Shown here: positions 41,132 to 52,000 of the stretch, in pieces
How the letters are laid out: the number at the start of each line of letters is the position of its first letter
How positions within the stretch are numbered: position 1 is the first letter of the stretch
Assembly: GCA_928212115.1 (NCBI GenBank)
Contig: CAKMRJ010003334.1
Coordinates: 36,354,328 to 36,418,327, forward strand
Direction of reading: 5' to 3'
From: Lactuca virosa
Lineage: Eukaryota; Streptophyta; Magnoliopsida; Asterales; Asteraceae
Length of the DNA stretch: 64,000 bases
Position numbers and translations under genes: made by a program
The notes under the pieces: generated by a model
What the model saw: only the letters and a program-made list of their open reading frames with translations
Told to the model about the DNA's origin: nothing
The model's database searches: none

Positions 41132-44100
41132 CTAAGCAAAGAGATGAGGATATTTAAGTTTCATTTGATCCTCACGCTCCCAAGTGAACTCCGGTCCTCG
41201 CTTGGCGTTCCAGCGAACCTTCACAATTGGGATGCGGCTTTGTTTCGTTCGTTTGACTTCTCGGTCCATAATCTCTATAGGTTCTTCCACGAAGTTGAGG
41301 CTCTCGTTGATCTCGATCTCGTCGAGTGGGATTACAAGAGTCTCGTCGGATAGACACTTTTTCAAGTTCGAGACGTGGAAGATAGGATGTACATTACTAA
41401 GTTCGTGGGGTAGGTTGAGTTTGTAAGCTACGGGGCCGATTCTAGCGAGAATCTCAAAAGGCCCTATGTATCTTGGATTCAGCTTTCCACGCTTTCCGAA
41501 GCGTATCAAGCCTTTCCAGGGTGAGACTTTCAAAAGGACCCGGTCTCCCACCTGGAATTCCAAAGGTTTCCTTCGTTTGTCTGCGTAGCTTTTCTGTCGG
41601 TCTCTGGAGGCTTTCAATCGTTCACGGATCTGAACGATCTTCTCCGTTGTTTCCCGAATGATCTCTGGACCTGTGAGAGTGCTTTCAGGAACTCGTCCTT
41701 TAGCTAATTGAGTGTCACCCACCTCAGCCCAGCACAGAGGGGACCTGCACTTTCGGCCGTAGAGGGCTTCGAATGGAGCAGCTTTGATGCTCGTGTGATA
41801 ACTGTTGTTGTAGGAAAATTCGACGAGGGGTAAGTGGGTATCCCAAGCCTTACCAAAGTCGATCACACAGGCTCGCAGCATATCTTCCAGAGTTTGGATG
41901 GTTCTCTCACTTTGTCCGTCAGTCTGAGGATGGTAGGCTGTACTCATGTCCAGCCTCGTTCCCAGGGAGCTTTGTAGGGACTGCCAGAACCTCGAAGTGA
42001 ATCTGCTATCCCTATCGGAGATAATAGATATAGGAACACCATGCAGCCGTACGATCTCCCTGATGTATGTTCTTGTGAGTTTCTCCATCTTGTCAGTTTC
42101 TTTGATGGGTAGGAAGTGTGCGGACTTGGTCAATCTATCGACGATGACCCATATGGTATCAAGCCCACCCGTTGTCTTGGGTAGCTTGGTTATGAAGTCC
42201 ATAGTGATCCGCTCCCACTTCCATTCAGGTATCTCCGGTTGTTGGAGTAGACCTGATGGTTTCTGGTATTCGACCTTGACCTTGGCGCAAGTAAGGCATT
42301 TACTTACGAAGGTAGCGATCTCCGCTTTCATATTAGGCCACCAGTATAATTTCTTGAGATCCAGATACATTTTATCTGAACCCGGGTGGACGGAATATCG
42401 AGTGTTGTGCGCCTCCTTCATGACCAAGTCTCTGAAGCCACCGTGTCTCGGGGTCCAGATCCGGTCCATGAGATATAAGGTTTCGTTACCCTTGACCTGT
42501 AGGTTCTTATCCATTCCTCGCAGGGATTCTCCTACTATATTTTCAGGTTTCAAGGCTTCGAACTGAGCCTCCTTTATTTGTGCGGAGAGACGCGAATGGA
42601 TAGTCATTGTTAATGACTTGACTCTTCGACCAGAATAATCTTTCCGACTTAGAGCGTCTGCTACTACGTTGGCTTTACCCGGATGATAACGAATTTCACA
42701 TTCGTAGTCATTGAGTAGCTCGACCCACCGTCGTTGTCTCATGTTGAGTTCTTTCTGGTTGAAGATGTGTTGGAGGCTTTTGTGGTCGGTATAGATGATG
42801 CTCTTCGTACCATACAGATAGTGTCTCCAGATCTTTAGGGCGAACACAACCGCTCCTAGTTCGAGGTCGTGCGTGGTGTAGTTGACCTCGTGTGTCTTCA
42901 GCTGTCTTGAGGCGTAGGCGATGACTTTACCTCGTTGCATCAGAACACAGCCGAGCCCCTGATTGGATGCATCGCAATATACTACGAAGTCTTCTATCCC
43001 TTCGGGGAGGGACAGTATCGGTGCGGTGCACAAGGCTCGTTTTAGGGTTTGGAATGCCTTCTCTTGTTTCTCTACCCAGTCAAAGGCCACGCCTTTCTGG
43101 GTCAATGTCGTAAGAGGCTTCGCAATCCGAGAGAAATTTTGAATGAACCTTCGGTAGTAGCCAGCGAGGCCTAGAAATTGGCGAATTTCTGTAGGCGTCT
43201 TCGGTGTTGACCAGTTCTCAATAGCTTTAATCTTGGATGGGTCCACGTGGATTCCTTCTTCGCTAACCACGTGTCCTAAGAATTCGACTCTTCGGATCCA
43301 AAATTCGCACTTAGAGAACTTTGCGTAAAGCTTCTCCGATCGTAGGGTTTCCAGGACCTGTCGCAGATGATCGCTATGCTCTTCCTTACTTCTAGAGTAG
43401 ATAAGTATATCATCAATGAAGACGATGACGAACTGATCCAAGTAAGGACGGCATACTCTATTCATCAAGTCCATGAAGACTGCGGGCGCATTGGTTAGTC
43501 CGAACGGCATCACTACGAACTCGTAGTGTCCGTAGCGAGTTCGGAAGGCTGTTTTCGGAACATCCTGCTCGAGCACTCGTAACTGATGATACCCGGACCT
43601 TAGATCAATCTTGGAAAAGTAGCTCGCCCCTTGCAGTTGGTCAAATAAATCGTCTATGCGAGGAAGAGGGTAACGATTCTTGACCGTCATATAATCGATG
43701 CACATACGGAACGATCCGTCTTTCTTCTTCACGAACAAGACCGGTGCTCCCCAGGGTGAGAAGCTTGGTCTTATAAAGCCCTTGCTGAGCAGTTCGTTAA
43801 GTTGACCGGACAGTTCTTGCATCTCAGCAGGCGCTAGGCGATAAGGCGATTTTGCTACGGGGGTAGCTTCGGGGAGTAAGTCGATTCGGAACTCGACCTG
43901 ACGTTGCGGAGGTAAACCTGGTAGCTCTTCTGGAAAGACGTCGGGAAATTCGCGTACTACGGGGAAGTCTTTTAGGTCTTTCGTTTTCTGGCTCGTGTCG
44001 ACGACGTGTGCAAGGAATGCACGATATTCCTTACGCAGGTACTTCTGAGCTTGAATACTAGAGATGATACGAAGACTCGTACTGGGTTTGTCTCCGTAGA

Positions 44101-45649
44101 TCATTAAGGTTTCGTTATTGGGTAGGTTTAGACGGATGGCTTTGTCGAAACACAGGATATCGGTACGGTGGAGACTCAGCCAGTCCATGCCTATGATGAC
44201 ATCGAAACTCTTGATCGCTACCGGTATGAGGTCGATAGGAAACGAATGATTATCTAACGTGAGTGTACAACCTATGTAGATTTCGTTAGAACTCTCTGTC
44301 TTTCTGTTAGCCATTTCTACGACGAAGGTTTCTTTTAGTGGTTGCGGTGATTGTTTAAGTAAATGTTTGAATTTTTGGTTAACGAAGCTCCTTTCTGCCC
44401 CACTATCGAATATGATACAAGCATAAGAGTTATCGAGAAGGAACGTACCCGTGACTACGGTGGGGTCTGCCACTGCTTCATTGTGGCCAATAGCAAGTAG
44501 TCTGCCAGTTCCTCCTGCGTTCCCAGCCTTCAGACAGTTTCTTTTGAAATGCCCTACTTCGCCACAGCCGTAACAGGCCTGGCTTGCTGCCGAACTGGGG
44601 ATTTGGGAAATAGGTTTGGGTGGTGTTCTGCAAAACCGGACGGTATGGCCCTTCCGGTCGCAATTGGTGCAGTGCATCTCACGGCAGGGGCCGTTATGAT
44701 GGAAAGAGCACTTATCGCACTTGGGTAGATTCCCCGCATATGTTTTGGCGGGCACAGGGGCAGTAGGAGTAGTGGCAGCGTGGACAGCCACTGTTTGTTG
44801 GTTATTGGAAGAGGATTTGGCTGATTTTCCTTTCTTTCGATCCCACCGCTTTCTTTTGTTGTTGGAGGTGTGGGTTGGGGCAGAAGTGGTGGTTGTAGTA
44901 GCTGATGGAGTGGAGGGAACTTCATGATCAATCAGCCTTTGGGCCAATTCCTTGGCACTTTCGAAGGTCGCAGGTTTTGATGATAGAACGTTCCCTCGAT
45001 ATGGGGGTACTAGACCCCAGATGTATCGCTCGATCTTTTTGCTTTCGGTGGGCACCATGTTAGGGCATAGAGCCACCAAGTCGCAGTACCTGGCCGTATA
45101 GGCTACGATGTCGGAACCCTGCATTTTGAGGTTCCAGAGTTCCTCCTCAAGTTTCTGAATTTCGCCCCTCGGGCAGTACTCCCTCGTCATGAGGTCCTTC
45201 AGTGTGTCCCAGCCCATGGCGTTGGCTGCGACCAGGGAGAGTGATTTGACATGGCCATTCCACCACGTCAAGGCCCTTTGGGTGAAGGTGCAAGCAGCAA
45301 ATTTTATCTTGCTTCCTTCGGGGCATGAGCACATTTCGAAGATCGCTTCGGTTCTCTCAATCCATTGGGACAGTGCAAGGATCCCTCCGGTTCCATTGAA
45401 GTAAGTAGGTTTGCAGCTGATGAAATCCTTATAGGTGCACTCTCGTGCACGTGGGTGGATTTCACCATGGCTGGAGTTTGTGCCAGTTCCCGTTCCACTA
45501 ACACCACCAGAGTTGACTTGCGCCAGCGCGGCGGTCACAGCTGCAGTCACAGCTGCTTGAAACATCACCGGGTCGAACTGCGGTGGGGGAGGTGGTGGTG
45601 GTGTTTGATCCACAGGCGTGCGTCTGGTCGGACGCTTGCGAGGAGGCAT
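41132..45649 (-). CDS. gag-pol: Element D Gag-Pol polyprotein (chromovirus, Tekay/Del-like), 1505 codons uninterrupted
   Basis: One frame encodes all proteins needed for retrotransposition, in gypsy order. Gag core is at residues 70-245, zinc knuckles at 327-340 and 359-372 ([14 protein letters not shown]), and the aspartic protease active site DSGA at 415-418. RT spans about 600-780 with VFIDDILI (catalytic D746, D747). RNase H acidic residues are D893, E930 and D955. Integrase has HHCC ligands H1081, H1088, C1118, C1121 and DDE residues D1151, D1212, E1248 with 35 residues between the last two. A GPF/Y-type module is near 1395-1435 and a chromodomain-like tail at about 1455-1503. No intron separates gag from protease. 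One defect is visible: five residues are missing after CIDY653 in a conserved RT motif that the F relic retains. The enzyme is therefore probably impaired despite the open frame. Confidence 0.95.
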   Translation of the reverse strand: MPPRKRPTRRTPVDQTPPPPPPPQFDPVMFQAAVTAAVTAALAQVNSGGVSGTGTGTNSSHGEIHPRARECTYKDFISCKPTYFNGTGGILALSQWIERTEAIFEMCSCPEGSKIKFAACTFTQRALTWWNGHVKSLSLVAANAMGWDTLKDLMTREYCPRGEIQKLEEELWNLKMQGSDIVAYTARYCDLVALCPNMVPTESKKIERYIWGLVPPYRGNVLSSKPATFESAKELAQRLIDHEVPSTPSATTTTTSAPTHTSNNKRKRWDRKKGKSAKSSSNNQQTVAVHAATTPTAPVPAKTYAGNLPKCDKCSFHHNGPCREMHCTNCDRKGHTVRFCRTPPKPISQIPSSAASQACYGCGEVGHFKRNCLKAGNAGGTGRLLAIGHNEAVADPTVVTGTFLLDNSYACIIFDSGAERSFVNQKFKHLLKQSPQPLKETFVVEMANRKTESSNEIYIGCTLTLDNHSFPIDLIPVAIKSFDVIIGMDWLSLHRTDILCFDKAIRLNLPNNETLMIYGDKPSTSLRIISSIQAQKYLRKEYRAFLAHVVDTSQKTKDLKDFPVVREFPDVFPEELPGLPPQRQVEFRIDLLPEATPVAKSPYRLAPAEMQELSGQLNELLSKGFIRPSFSPWGAPVLFVKKKDGSFRMCIDYMTVKNRYPLPRIDDLFDQLQGASYFSKIDLRSGYHQLRVLEQDVPKTAFRTRYGHYEFVVMPFGLTNAPAVFMDLMNRVCRPYLDQFVIVFIDDILIYSRSKEEHSDHLRQVLETLRSEKLYAKFSKCEFWIRRVEFLGHVVSEEGIHVDPSKIKAIENWSTPKTPTEIRQFLGLAGYYRRFIQNFSRIAKPLTTLTQKGVAFDWVEKQEKAFQTLKRALCTAPILSLPEGIEDFVVYCDASNQGLGCVLMQRGKVIAYASRQLKTHEVNYTTHDLELGAVVFALKIWRHYLYGTKSIIYTDHKSLQHIFNQKELNMRQRRWVELLNDYECEIRYHPGKANVVADALSRKDYSGRRVKSLTMTIHSRLSAQIKEAQFEALKPENIVGESLRGMDKNLQVKGNETLYLMDRIWTPRHGGFRDLVMKEAHNTRYSVHPGSDKMYLDLKKLYWWPNMKAEIATFVSKCLTCAKVKVEYQKPSGLLQQPEIPEWKWERITMDFITKLPKTTGGLDTIWVIVDRLTKSAHFLPIKETDKMEKLTRTYIREIVRLHGVPISIISDRDSRFTSRFWQSLQSSLGTRLDMSTAYHPQTDGQSERTIQTLEDMLRACVIDFGKAWDTHLPLVEFSYNNSYHTSIKAAPFEALYGRKCRSPLCWAEVGDTQLAKGRVPESTLTGPEIIRETTEKIVQIRERLKASRDRQKSYADKRRKPLEFQVGDRVLLKVSPWKGLIRFGKRGKLNPRYIGPFEILARIGPVAYKLNLPHELSNVHPIFHVSNLKKCLSDETLVIPLDEIEINESLNFVEEPIEIMDREVKRTKQSRIPIVKVRWNAKRGPEFTWEREDQMKLKYPHLFA

Positions 45650-46775
45650 CTTTTACTGAAAAATTTTAAAAGATGATGACAACAGTGAGAATCAATTGTA
45701 AGTATGATGAGAGTGTCTCATGGAATAAATCGCCATAGTCCAACAATTAGATAGATGCATATCAATAGAGTAAGAAAACACAAGGGCATGAACTTCCAAA
45801 TAGATTAGACAACTGCCAATATTACTGGTATTACTGATGTAAAATGAGTTCAGGAAAAACGACCTAACAATTGGTCTTACATCAAACCATAAGGAGAATG
45901 TTGACAGTTTAGAGGGCTAGTTATAGTACTTTCAAAGTCGGGAATGTTTTACAGACAGGTGAGACGGAGGTATTGAAGAGGAAGGCTATTCTTCTTAGGA
46001 AGAGAGAGGATGAGTAGATAATCTTCTGCTGGCGACGGGCACCCCTCTCTGGGTTACCCTTGAATCAGCCATTGTATCTATGCGAGAATGGAGAGAAGAT
46101 AGTTAGTAGACGTACTAATCCTAAGATACTTATAAGATGATCGTTATTAGTCGACCCAATACTTGCATAATTCATACCAATTACATGTAATCGAGACAGG
46201 ATAGACCTTCGAATAAGTGACCCTAACTCGAAATCCACAACCAAACAAGGAACAAGAAGTAAAGCAAAGATCACAGATTCTAAGTCTATAGCGTCTTAGT
46301 CACATGTAACTGTAGTGTATCCACTTAGCAACTATTGCCCTACTAGTAACGACCTTTTTAGTTCTCACATATGTAAATTACAGGAAATGCAGAATACTCC
46401 TATAGTATTCTTGTTCAAATGTTCTTGTAGTAGTGTTGGTAAGTTTTTAGACTTGTTGCAACACCACAACCACTCTTAGGCACAGGCTAGTCACTCCTAG
46501 GTAAATGTAGTTGATCAGGCTACATCCTCCCAGATTTGACTATATGTCTCTAAGCCTAATTGTGCTGTTCAACAATCTTAATACTTTTGTTCTGTTCTAG
46601 TATGATACTGACCCTTAGTGTGAATGGATGTATATATATACTTAGTTAAATATTTCCTTATTTAATAGTATATATTCTTGCTCAGAGTTTTTTTAATCCC
46701 GATGTGTTTATAGTTCGTATATCTTTTATGGGTTGATATACTTGATTCACTATAAACCTGGCTCTGATACCAATC
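45650..46775 (-). other. Element D untranslated leader and primer-binding site
   Basis: About 1.1 kb between the LTR and the gag ATG (45649). The primer site, minus-strand TTGGTATCAGAGCCAGG, lies at about 46757-46773. No upstream coding frame with a domain is visible. Confidence 0.75.
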
Positions 46776-47249
46776 TGTCACACCCCAAAACCTAGAACGG
46801 CGGAATACGTTCTGGGGTGGAGGACGTCATGTACAGTATCATAACAATGCATAATAGTAAAGACAAGCAACAACATCCATTGCATTAATATAATAATTGT
46901 AATACAAGCGTGTTCTGTACAGTTTGTTAGACACCAAAAGTATAATCAAAATAAAGAGGAGTCTTGTATGTGCTCCATCTTCTCAAAAGCTGCATCTGCA
47001 CCTGTCTACTGATTACCTGAGAATACAAGTTATTTTGAAAGCGAGTATCATCATAAAGCTGGTGAGTTCATGAGTATTTAGTGTCATTGCTTGTATAAAA
47101 ATGATTACAACCATGTAGTATAATATTTGATCTCAATGTTGGAAAATAGTATGCTCCCTAGGAAAACCCTATGTTTTCCAGTAAAAGTGGTCTTCTACCA
47201 AGACCCGGTTGTATGTATGTTTGATCCTTTGAAAATGTAAAAGTTTTCC
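46776..47249 (-). repeat. Element D, partial 5' LTR (474 bp)
   Basis: This matches 38069-38538 apart from a handful of differences, then breaks after TTTTCC into E gag sequence. Only the 3' sixth of the LTR is left, so the promoter for the intact gag-pol is missing on this side. Confidence 0.9.
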
Positions 47250-47520
47250 TAACCCTGTCGCCGATACAGCTGATGTGGCTGCTGCGGCAGCCGCCTCAGT
47301 GAGGGCTGCATAGCGATCATCGAAATACTCCACCATAACGGTCTTGATAGACCCAAACATCTTCGGAAACTGAGCCCGGAACATAGCAGCAACCTCATCA
47401 TGCATGATCTCCCGGATCCTGTCGTCCATCTCATCTGGCCTCATCTAGCTGATAGCCTCGGGCGCTGTCGGCGCCTCCTGTCCGCCCGCTCCTGATCTTT
47501 GACCCGGATCCAGTCACAAA
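47250..47520 (-). pseudogene. gag: Element E gag N-terminal fragment
   Basis: The minus-strand frame reads MRPDEMDDRIREIMHDEVAA then MFGSIKTVMVEYFDDRYAAL, the same helix as A and F gags. It ends at SATG, where the D LTR begins. It starts near 47444 with possible upstream codons. The rest of E gag and all of pol are absent. Confidence 0.75.
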
Positions 47521-48319
47521 TGTTCGTGTAACCACCATGCTGAAAACATCAAAAAGATATCAGATATTCAACATAACAATCCGGGAACCAACTCCCAACA
47601 AAACCCTAAGGGTCTTGACTTCCTTGCTACGCGTATGGGTCCTGTGCTTTCAGTAGTACGGGCCCATACAACCTTCCACACCTATCCATATTTGTCTCAA
47701 GCATCATCACAACGCCCTAAAACTATACATAAGCATGGCATGCGCTCAGTCCTCACTCCTAGAGGAAGGCTAAATATCTTATAACCGACAGACTCATCCC
47801 AAACAACCCATCAATGAAACTTCCACCAACCCTGCAGCACTTGTGTATGCTAGCCATACATAATGATGGACCCTATAGACTTTCGAATACCTGATCCTAC
47901 CCTAATCCATTCATCAAACAAGAATAGGAAATAAGGCCAAACCAAAGATTCTCAGGCTATAAGATCTTAATTGTGTATAGCCGTAATGCATACACTAAGC
48001 AACTACAGTAATGACGTCAATTTCATACAAGGAAAACCCTAGGCTACCAGACATCATATAATCAGGCAATTCTATCATGCAATTCCTGAAGATCCCTAGC
48101 CTAGTACTAGCATGCTGTTCTAACATATCACATAATCAAATAATCTGTAAGGTAATTTGGGGTCTATCGACGAGCTCCGACTGATCGTACACTTGCATCT
48201 TCCTTTATTGTTTTGAAAACATTTTAAGAAAACCGTTTTAATTTCTTGTCCTCAATTTGAGGCTGGAGACACGCGGGTGTTTCCTCCAATTCACTCAAAC
48301 CAAGGCTCTGATACCAACT
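47521..48319 (-). other. Element E leader and primer-binding site
   Basis: Non-coding leader with the shared GGGCCCGTACTACTGAAAG block (minus strand, about 47652-47670). Primer site TTGGTATCAGAGCC (minus) lies at about 48304-48317. Confidence 0.75.
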
Positions 48320-49808
48320 AGTAATATCCATTAAAATCATGCCAAATTTAAACTTTTAAAATCATTTCAAAACCCATGATTATTATGAAACTTGTTTTCA
48401 AAATAGTATATTGTCAGAGTATCCCATAATCAAATCATAAAATCATATAATGTTAGGAGCTGCACGATCATGCCTTCGCCTTCCCACGATCATCAGAAGT
48501 ACCTGAAACAATAATCGATAAATGTAAGCTCGAAGGCTTACTGAGTTACCCCTAAAATACCAATGCCATAAAACATATCAATAACATAATAACGAACAGC
48601 ATGCATAATGAGCCTTCAGCCTGACTGGACCTCCTCGCAGGCCTTCAGCCTATCTGGACCGCTATCCGAGCCTTCGGCACGTCTGGACTGCCTCGCAGGG
48701 CCTACAGCCTATTCGGACCGCTCGTCGGGCCTTCGGTCTGACTAGCATGCCCTTCTGGGCCTGTAGTCTATTCGGACCGTCCTGGGTATGTTGCCCTTCA
48801 GCACAAAGCAGGACCGCCTCAACCCAACCCCCAATCAATAAACATGTGCACATAATATCATACGCTAGCATATATAACAGTCAAACCGATCTAACAGATC
48901 ATCAATCATAGTAACATCATGTAACCAGGATACAGACCTAACCGGTCACTAACATAGCATCATCCTATATACCAGGATACTGACCTAACCAGGTCACTAA
49001 GCATAACATCATCATATATACCAGGATACCGACCTAATCAGGTCACTAAGCATATCACCATCCTAACTATCAGGATGTAAATCAATAAGCATATCATGCA
49101 ATAAACCCAGATACAAATCCGATAAGGGCCGACATTGGTGGCTTAGACCCTGTTGATATAGTGAGGATAACTCACCTCGCAAGTAGCTCAAAATGCTAAG
49201 GTCAACTCCTCCAAATGCAGTTGCAAATCCAAAACCTACAACCACCGGTGAATCCCTTCCATAAATTCCCATATTACCAAAATACCCCCCAAAGGTCAAA
49301 CTGGTCAACCCTTGGTCCAAGTCAAAGTCAACGGTCAAGGTCATCAGTCCACGTTGACCCAACTCGTCGAGTGCAGCTAACAACTCGTCGAGTTCCTTAA
49401 GAGTTCAGAAGGTCATAAAACCCTCCCTGACTCGCCGAGTTTACTACCAACTCGTCGAGTCTATGCGTGTCCAGAAGTCGGGGAAAACCCTAGCTGACTC
49501 GTCGAGTCCTCTGCTGACTCGCCGAGTCCATACAGAAAACATACCACGGGAAAACCCTTCCCAAATCGTCGAGTTCCTTATCCGACTCGCCGAGTTCATA
49601 CAGTTTTTTTCTTGTCCAGATGTTATCGAGCCATTCTAAAACTCCAAATGGTAGATCTAGCTTCCTAGGGCCTAGTTATCACGTAAAATTGCAAACTTTA
49701 CGTGCATGCAACGTCTTAAGAGCCAAAACCAAGCTAAAGAAGAAGATTAAGACAATGGAAGGGCCATAGCTTGACAAACGCTGAGACTTTATGACAATAA
49801 GGGGCTAA
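48320..49808 (-). repeat. Element E, 5' LTR (interrupted by element C)
   Basis: It corresponds to 34765-36252. The terminus reads AG instead of TG. It contains the minisatellite (48608-48800), palindromes (49360-49600) and predicted splice sites like the left copy. At 49808, after GGGGCTAA, element C begins; in the left copy the sequence continues AGGGGTCC. Confidence 0.85.
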
Positions 49809-51735
49809 TGTCACACCCCCGAACCGTCGGAACGGACGGCGGAAACGTCCGGGGGCGGGTGACGTCATGCGTAGTATCACAACAATCGTATCATAGCAAT
49901 CAAAGTAAACACAACCATTACATTAGAATATGAATATTTACATCTGTTTGAAAGTATAGTTTGTACATATCATTATATTCAAAAGCAACAAAAGATAAAG
50001 ACTGGACTTCAAGGTGCTCCATCTTCTCCAAAAGTGAGCGAAGGTACCTGTCTATCGTTGCCCTGAGAATACAAGCGGTTTTGAAAACGTATCAGCATAA
50101 AGCTGGTGAGTTCATAAGCATGTTTTTGTTTTGGAAACTAGTCACTGAATTTGTAAAATTGATTCCTTTTCATTATAAGTAAATATCGTTTGTGTCGAAA
50201 ACCTTCGTTAATGAGTTCCGAAATATGAATGCATGCTTCCCAAGAAAATCCAATATTTTCTAACATGTTCGTCGAGTACTGAAAGAAAAGTACGTTTCGT
50301 TTGAAAACCCTGGTTACCACCAGTAAATAAGTAGTTTTATTACTCAAATAAAGAATTAGATCGCTGGAATACCCTCCAGTAAGTAGATATGTAGTTTCAT
50401 TAGTTAAAATAAAACTATTGAAGAAGAAAATCCCGTAAACAAAGGTTAGTTTATACTTATTGTGAGTCGGATAACCATCCTAACTGTAGCTAACAGTTCA
50501 GGTGTGGGATTGTCAGTCCCGAATAGATCTATTCACAAATTTCACGCTCTCCCTCCAGGAGACTCTGGTTATACTTCCGGAGAGGATTTATTGGTACCCA
50601 GAAGGGCATAACGAAGATAAGTCTCACAATCCTGTATTAACTAGTTTACGTGTAGTTCAGTTGTTCTTGAGTTCGAAATCGTTGGTAAACAATGTAGAGT
50701 ACAATAATTATACAAAATAATTATTTAGTAAGATACTCTCGTTATTCGTATGGATAAACTAAATTTGTCATAGTTTATTTGTTTGACTTTGTATGGAGTT
50801 TGATTCTGTAAAACCGGTAATGAAATCCCCAAACTATACCTATTATAGTTTGATTGATAAGTTATGTTCATGTACTATTCGAAAAACTATGCAATTATGT
50901 TTAGAAAACGTCCCTTATGCTCCGCATATTACAAAAGGGATAAAGTATCTAAATGTTTAACGTAAAACCATTGTAATTTCATCAGTTTTTAAGTTGTGAA
51001 AACTTTTATGTTTGGCTTGTATTCCCCCCTCAAAACGTTATAAAAACTTATAAAAGCGTAGGGGTATGAACTCACAGTTTAACATAGGATTCGGATGTAC
51101 GATCGGTTACGAGTACTGAGTGTCAACTGATGTTTCGTACGCAAGTGGATCCTATTAACATATAATAACACATATATGCATTAGATTTAGGTATTCCATG
51201 CCAAAACATGACAGGAAACCACCCTAAGGACTTGGAAATGTTTGGAACTAAGTGTTGGAGCCATAAACGATCGAATAAGGGAGGTTTATGGTCATTAGAG
51301 TGTGTGTGCGGCCAGGATGTGCGGCCAGGCTGTGTGTGCGGTTGCACACAGGAGTGTGTGGCCGTACAGAGGGGGTGTGCGACCGTACACTCCTCATTTG
51401 TGCCCGAAATGTCGATTTTGAGGTGTTCTAATGCTAAAACCAAGTCCAACTAGCAAATGGGGGCCAAACTCTTCACTTTGGAGAGTCTTTAAGGTGTGTA
51501 CGGCCACTTTATGAAGGTGTGCGGCTGTACACCTTCAAAGGATGAAGAACACGAAGAACACTATGAGTTTTAGGCTTAGATTCAGGTTGTCTTACCAATA
51601 TAACAAGCTGAATGACGAAGTAGTTCACGTTTTTGAGGCCTTTAGAGTGTTTTTGGATGAAGTTTTTAGAGAGAGAAAGTAGTGAGAGAAAGTAGAGTGC
51701 AGCCAAAGGAAAGGAATGAGTGAAAGGGGTCACCC

Positions 51736-51745
51736 TATATATATA
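51736..51745 (-). promoter_or_regulatory. TATA box of C LTR
   Basis: CCCTATATATATAGGG is nearly palindromic. On the minus strand it lies about 27 bp downstream of the paired palindromes, a usual promoter arrangement. Confidence 0.6.
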
Positions 51746-51771
51746 GGGACGAGTGTGCGGCTGGAGGATGG

Positions 51772-51807
51772 GTGTGCGGCCGCACACTCATGTGTACGGC
51801 CGTACAC
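51772..51807. repeat. Paired perfect palindromes in C LTR
   Basis: GTGTGCGGCCGCACAC (51772-51787) and GTGTACGGCCGTACAC (51792-51807) are both perfect. Half-site relatives (TGTGCGGCC, GTGCGGTTGCACAC, GTGTACGGCC) lie at 51301-51395 and 51492-51535. Confidence 0.95.
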
Positions 51808-52000
51808 TCCTCCTGAGAGAGTGTATGGCCCGAATGTTGTGATACGACTTGGTATTACTCGACCTAGAACTCAACCTTTGGTTATACGAGGCTTAGAAAG
51901 TATAATTACACCCTTAAACGATGCTAAATGATGATAAAAATCGAGTTTAATATTGATAACATTAACTGATCTTACAAGTTAGAAGTTTCAGGTTGTCACA

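Larger units (their letters stand above)
49809..52000 (-). repeat. Element C, 3' LTR, 2192 bp
   Basis: Minus orientation from TGTGACAACC (52000) to GGGGGTGTGACA (49809). A polypurine tract adjoins at 52001-52019. It contains a TATA box at 51736-51745, two perfect 16-bp palindromes just upstream of it, and a predicted intron 50063-51075. The expected target duplication is GCTAA (49804-49808), with its partner outside the window. Confidence 0.9.

Noticed and set aside
41144..45676. Plus-strand frames opposite the D polyprotein, up to 206 codons
   Set aside because: They are antisense shadows of a long coding frame and have no independent domain.
49961..50182. 73-codon frame in C LTR
   Set aside because: It crosses the predicted acceptor and lies in LTR sequence shared in part with D and J, where the frame is not kept.
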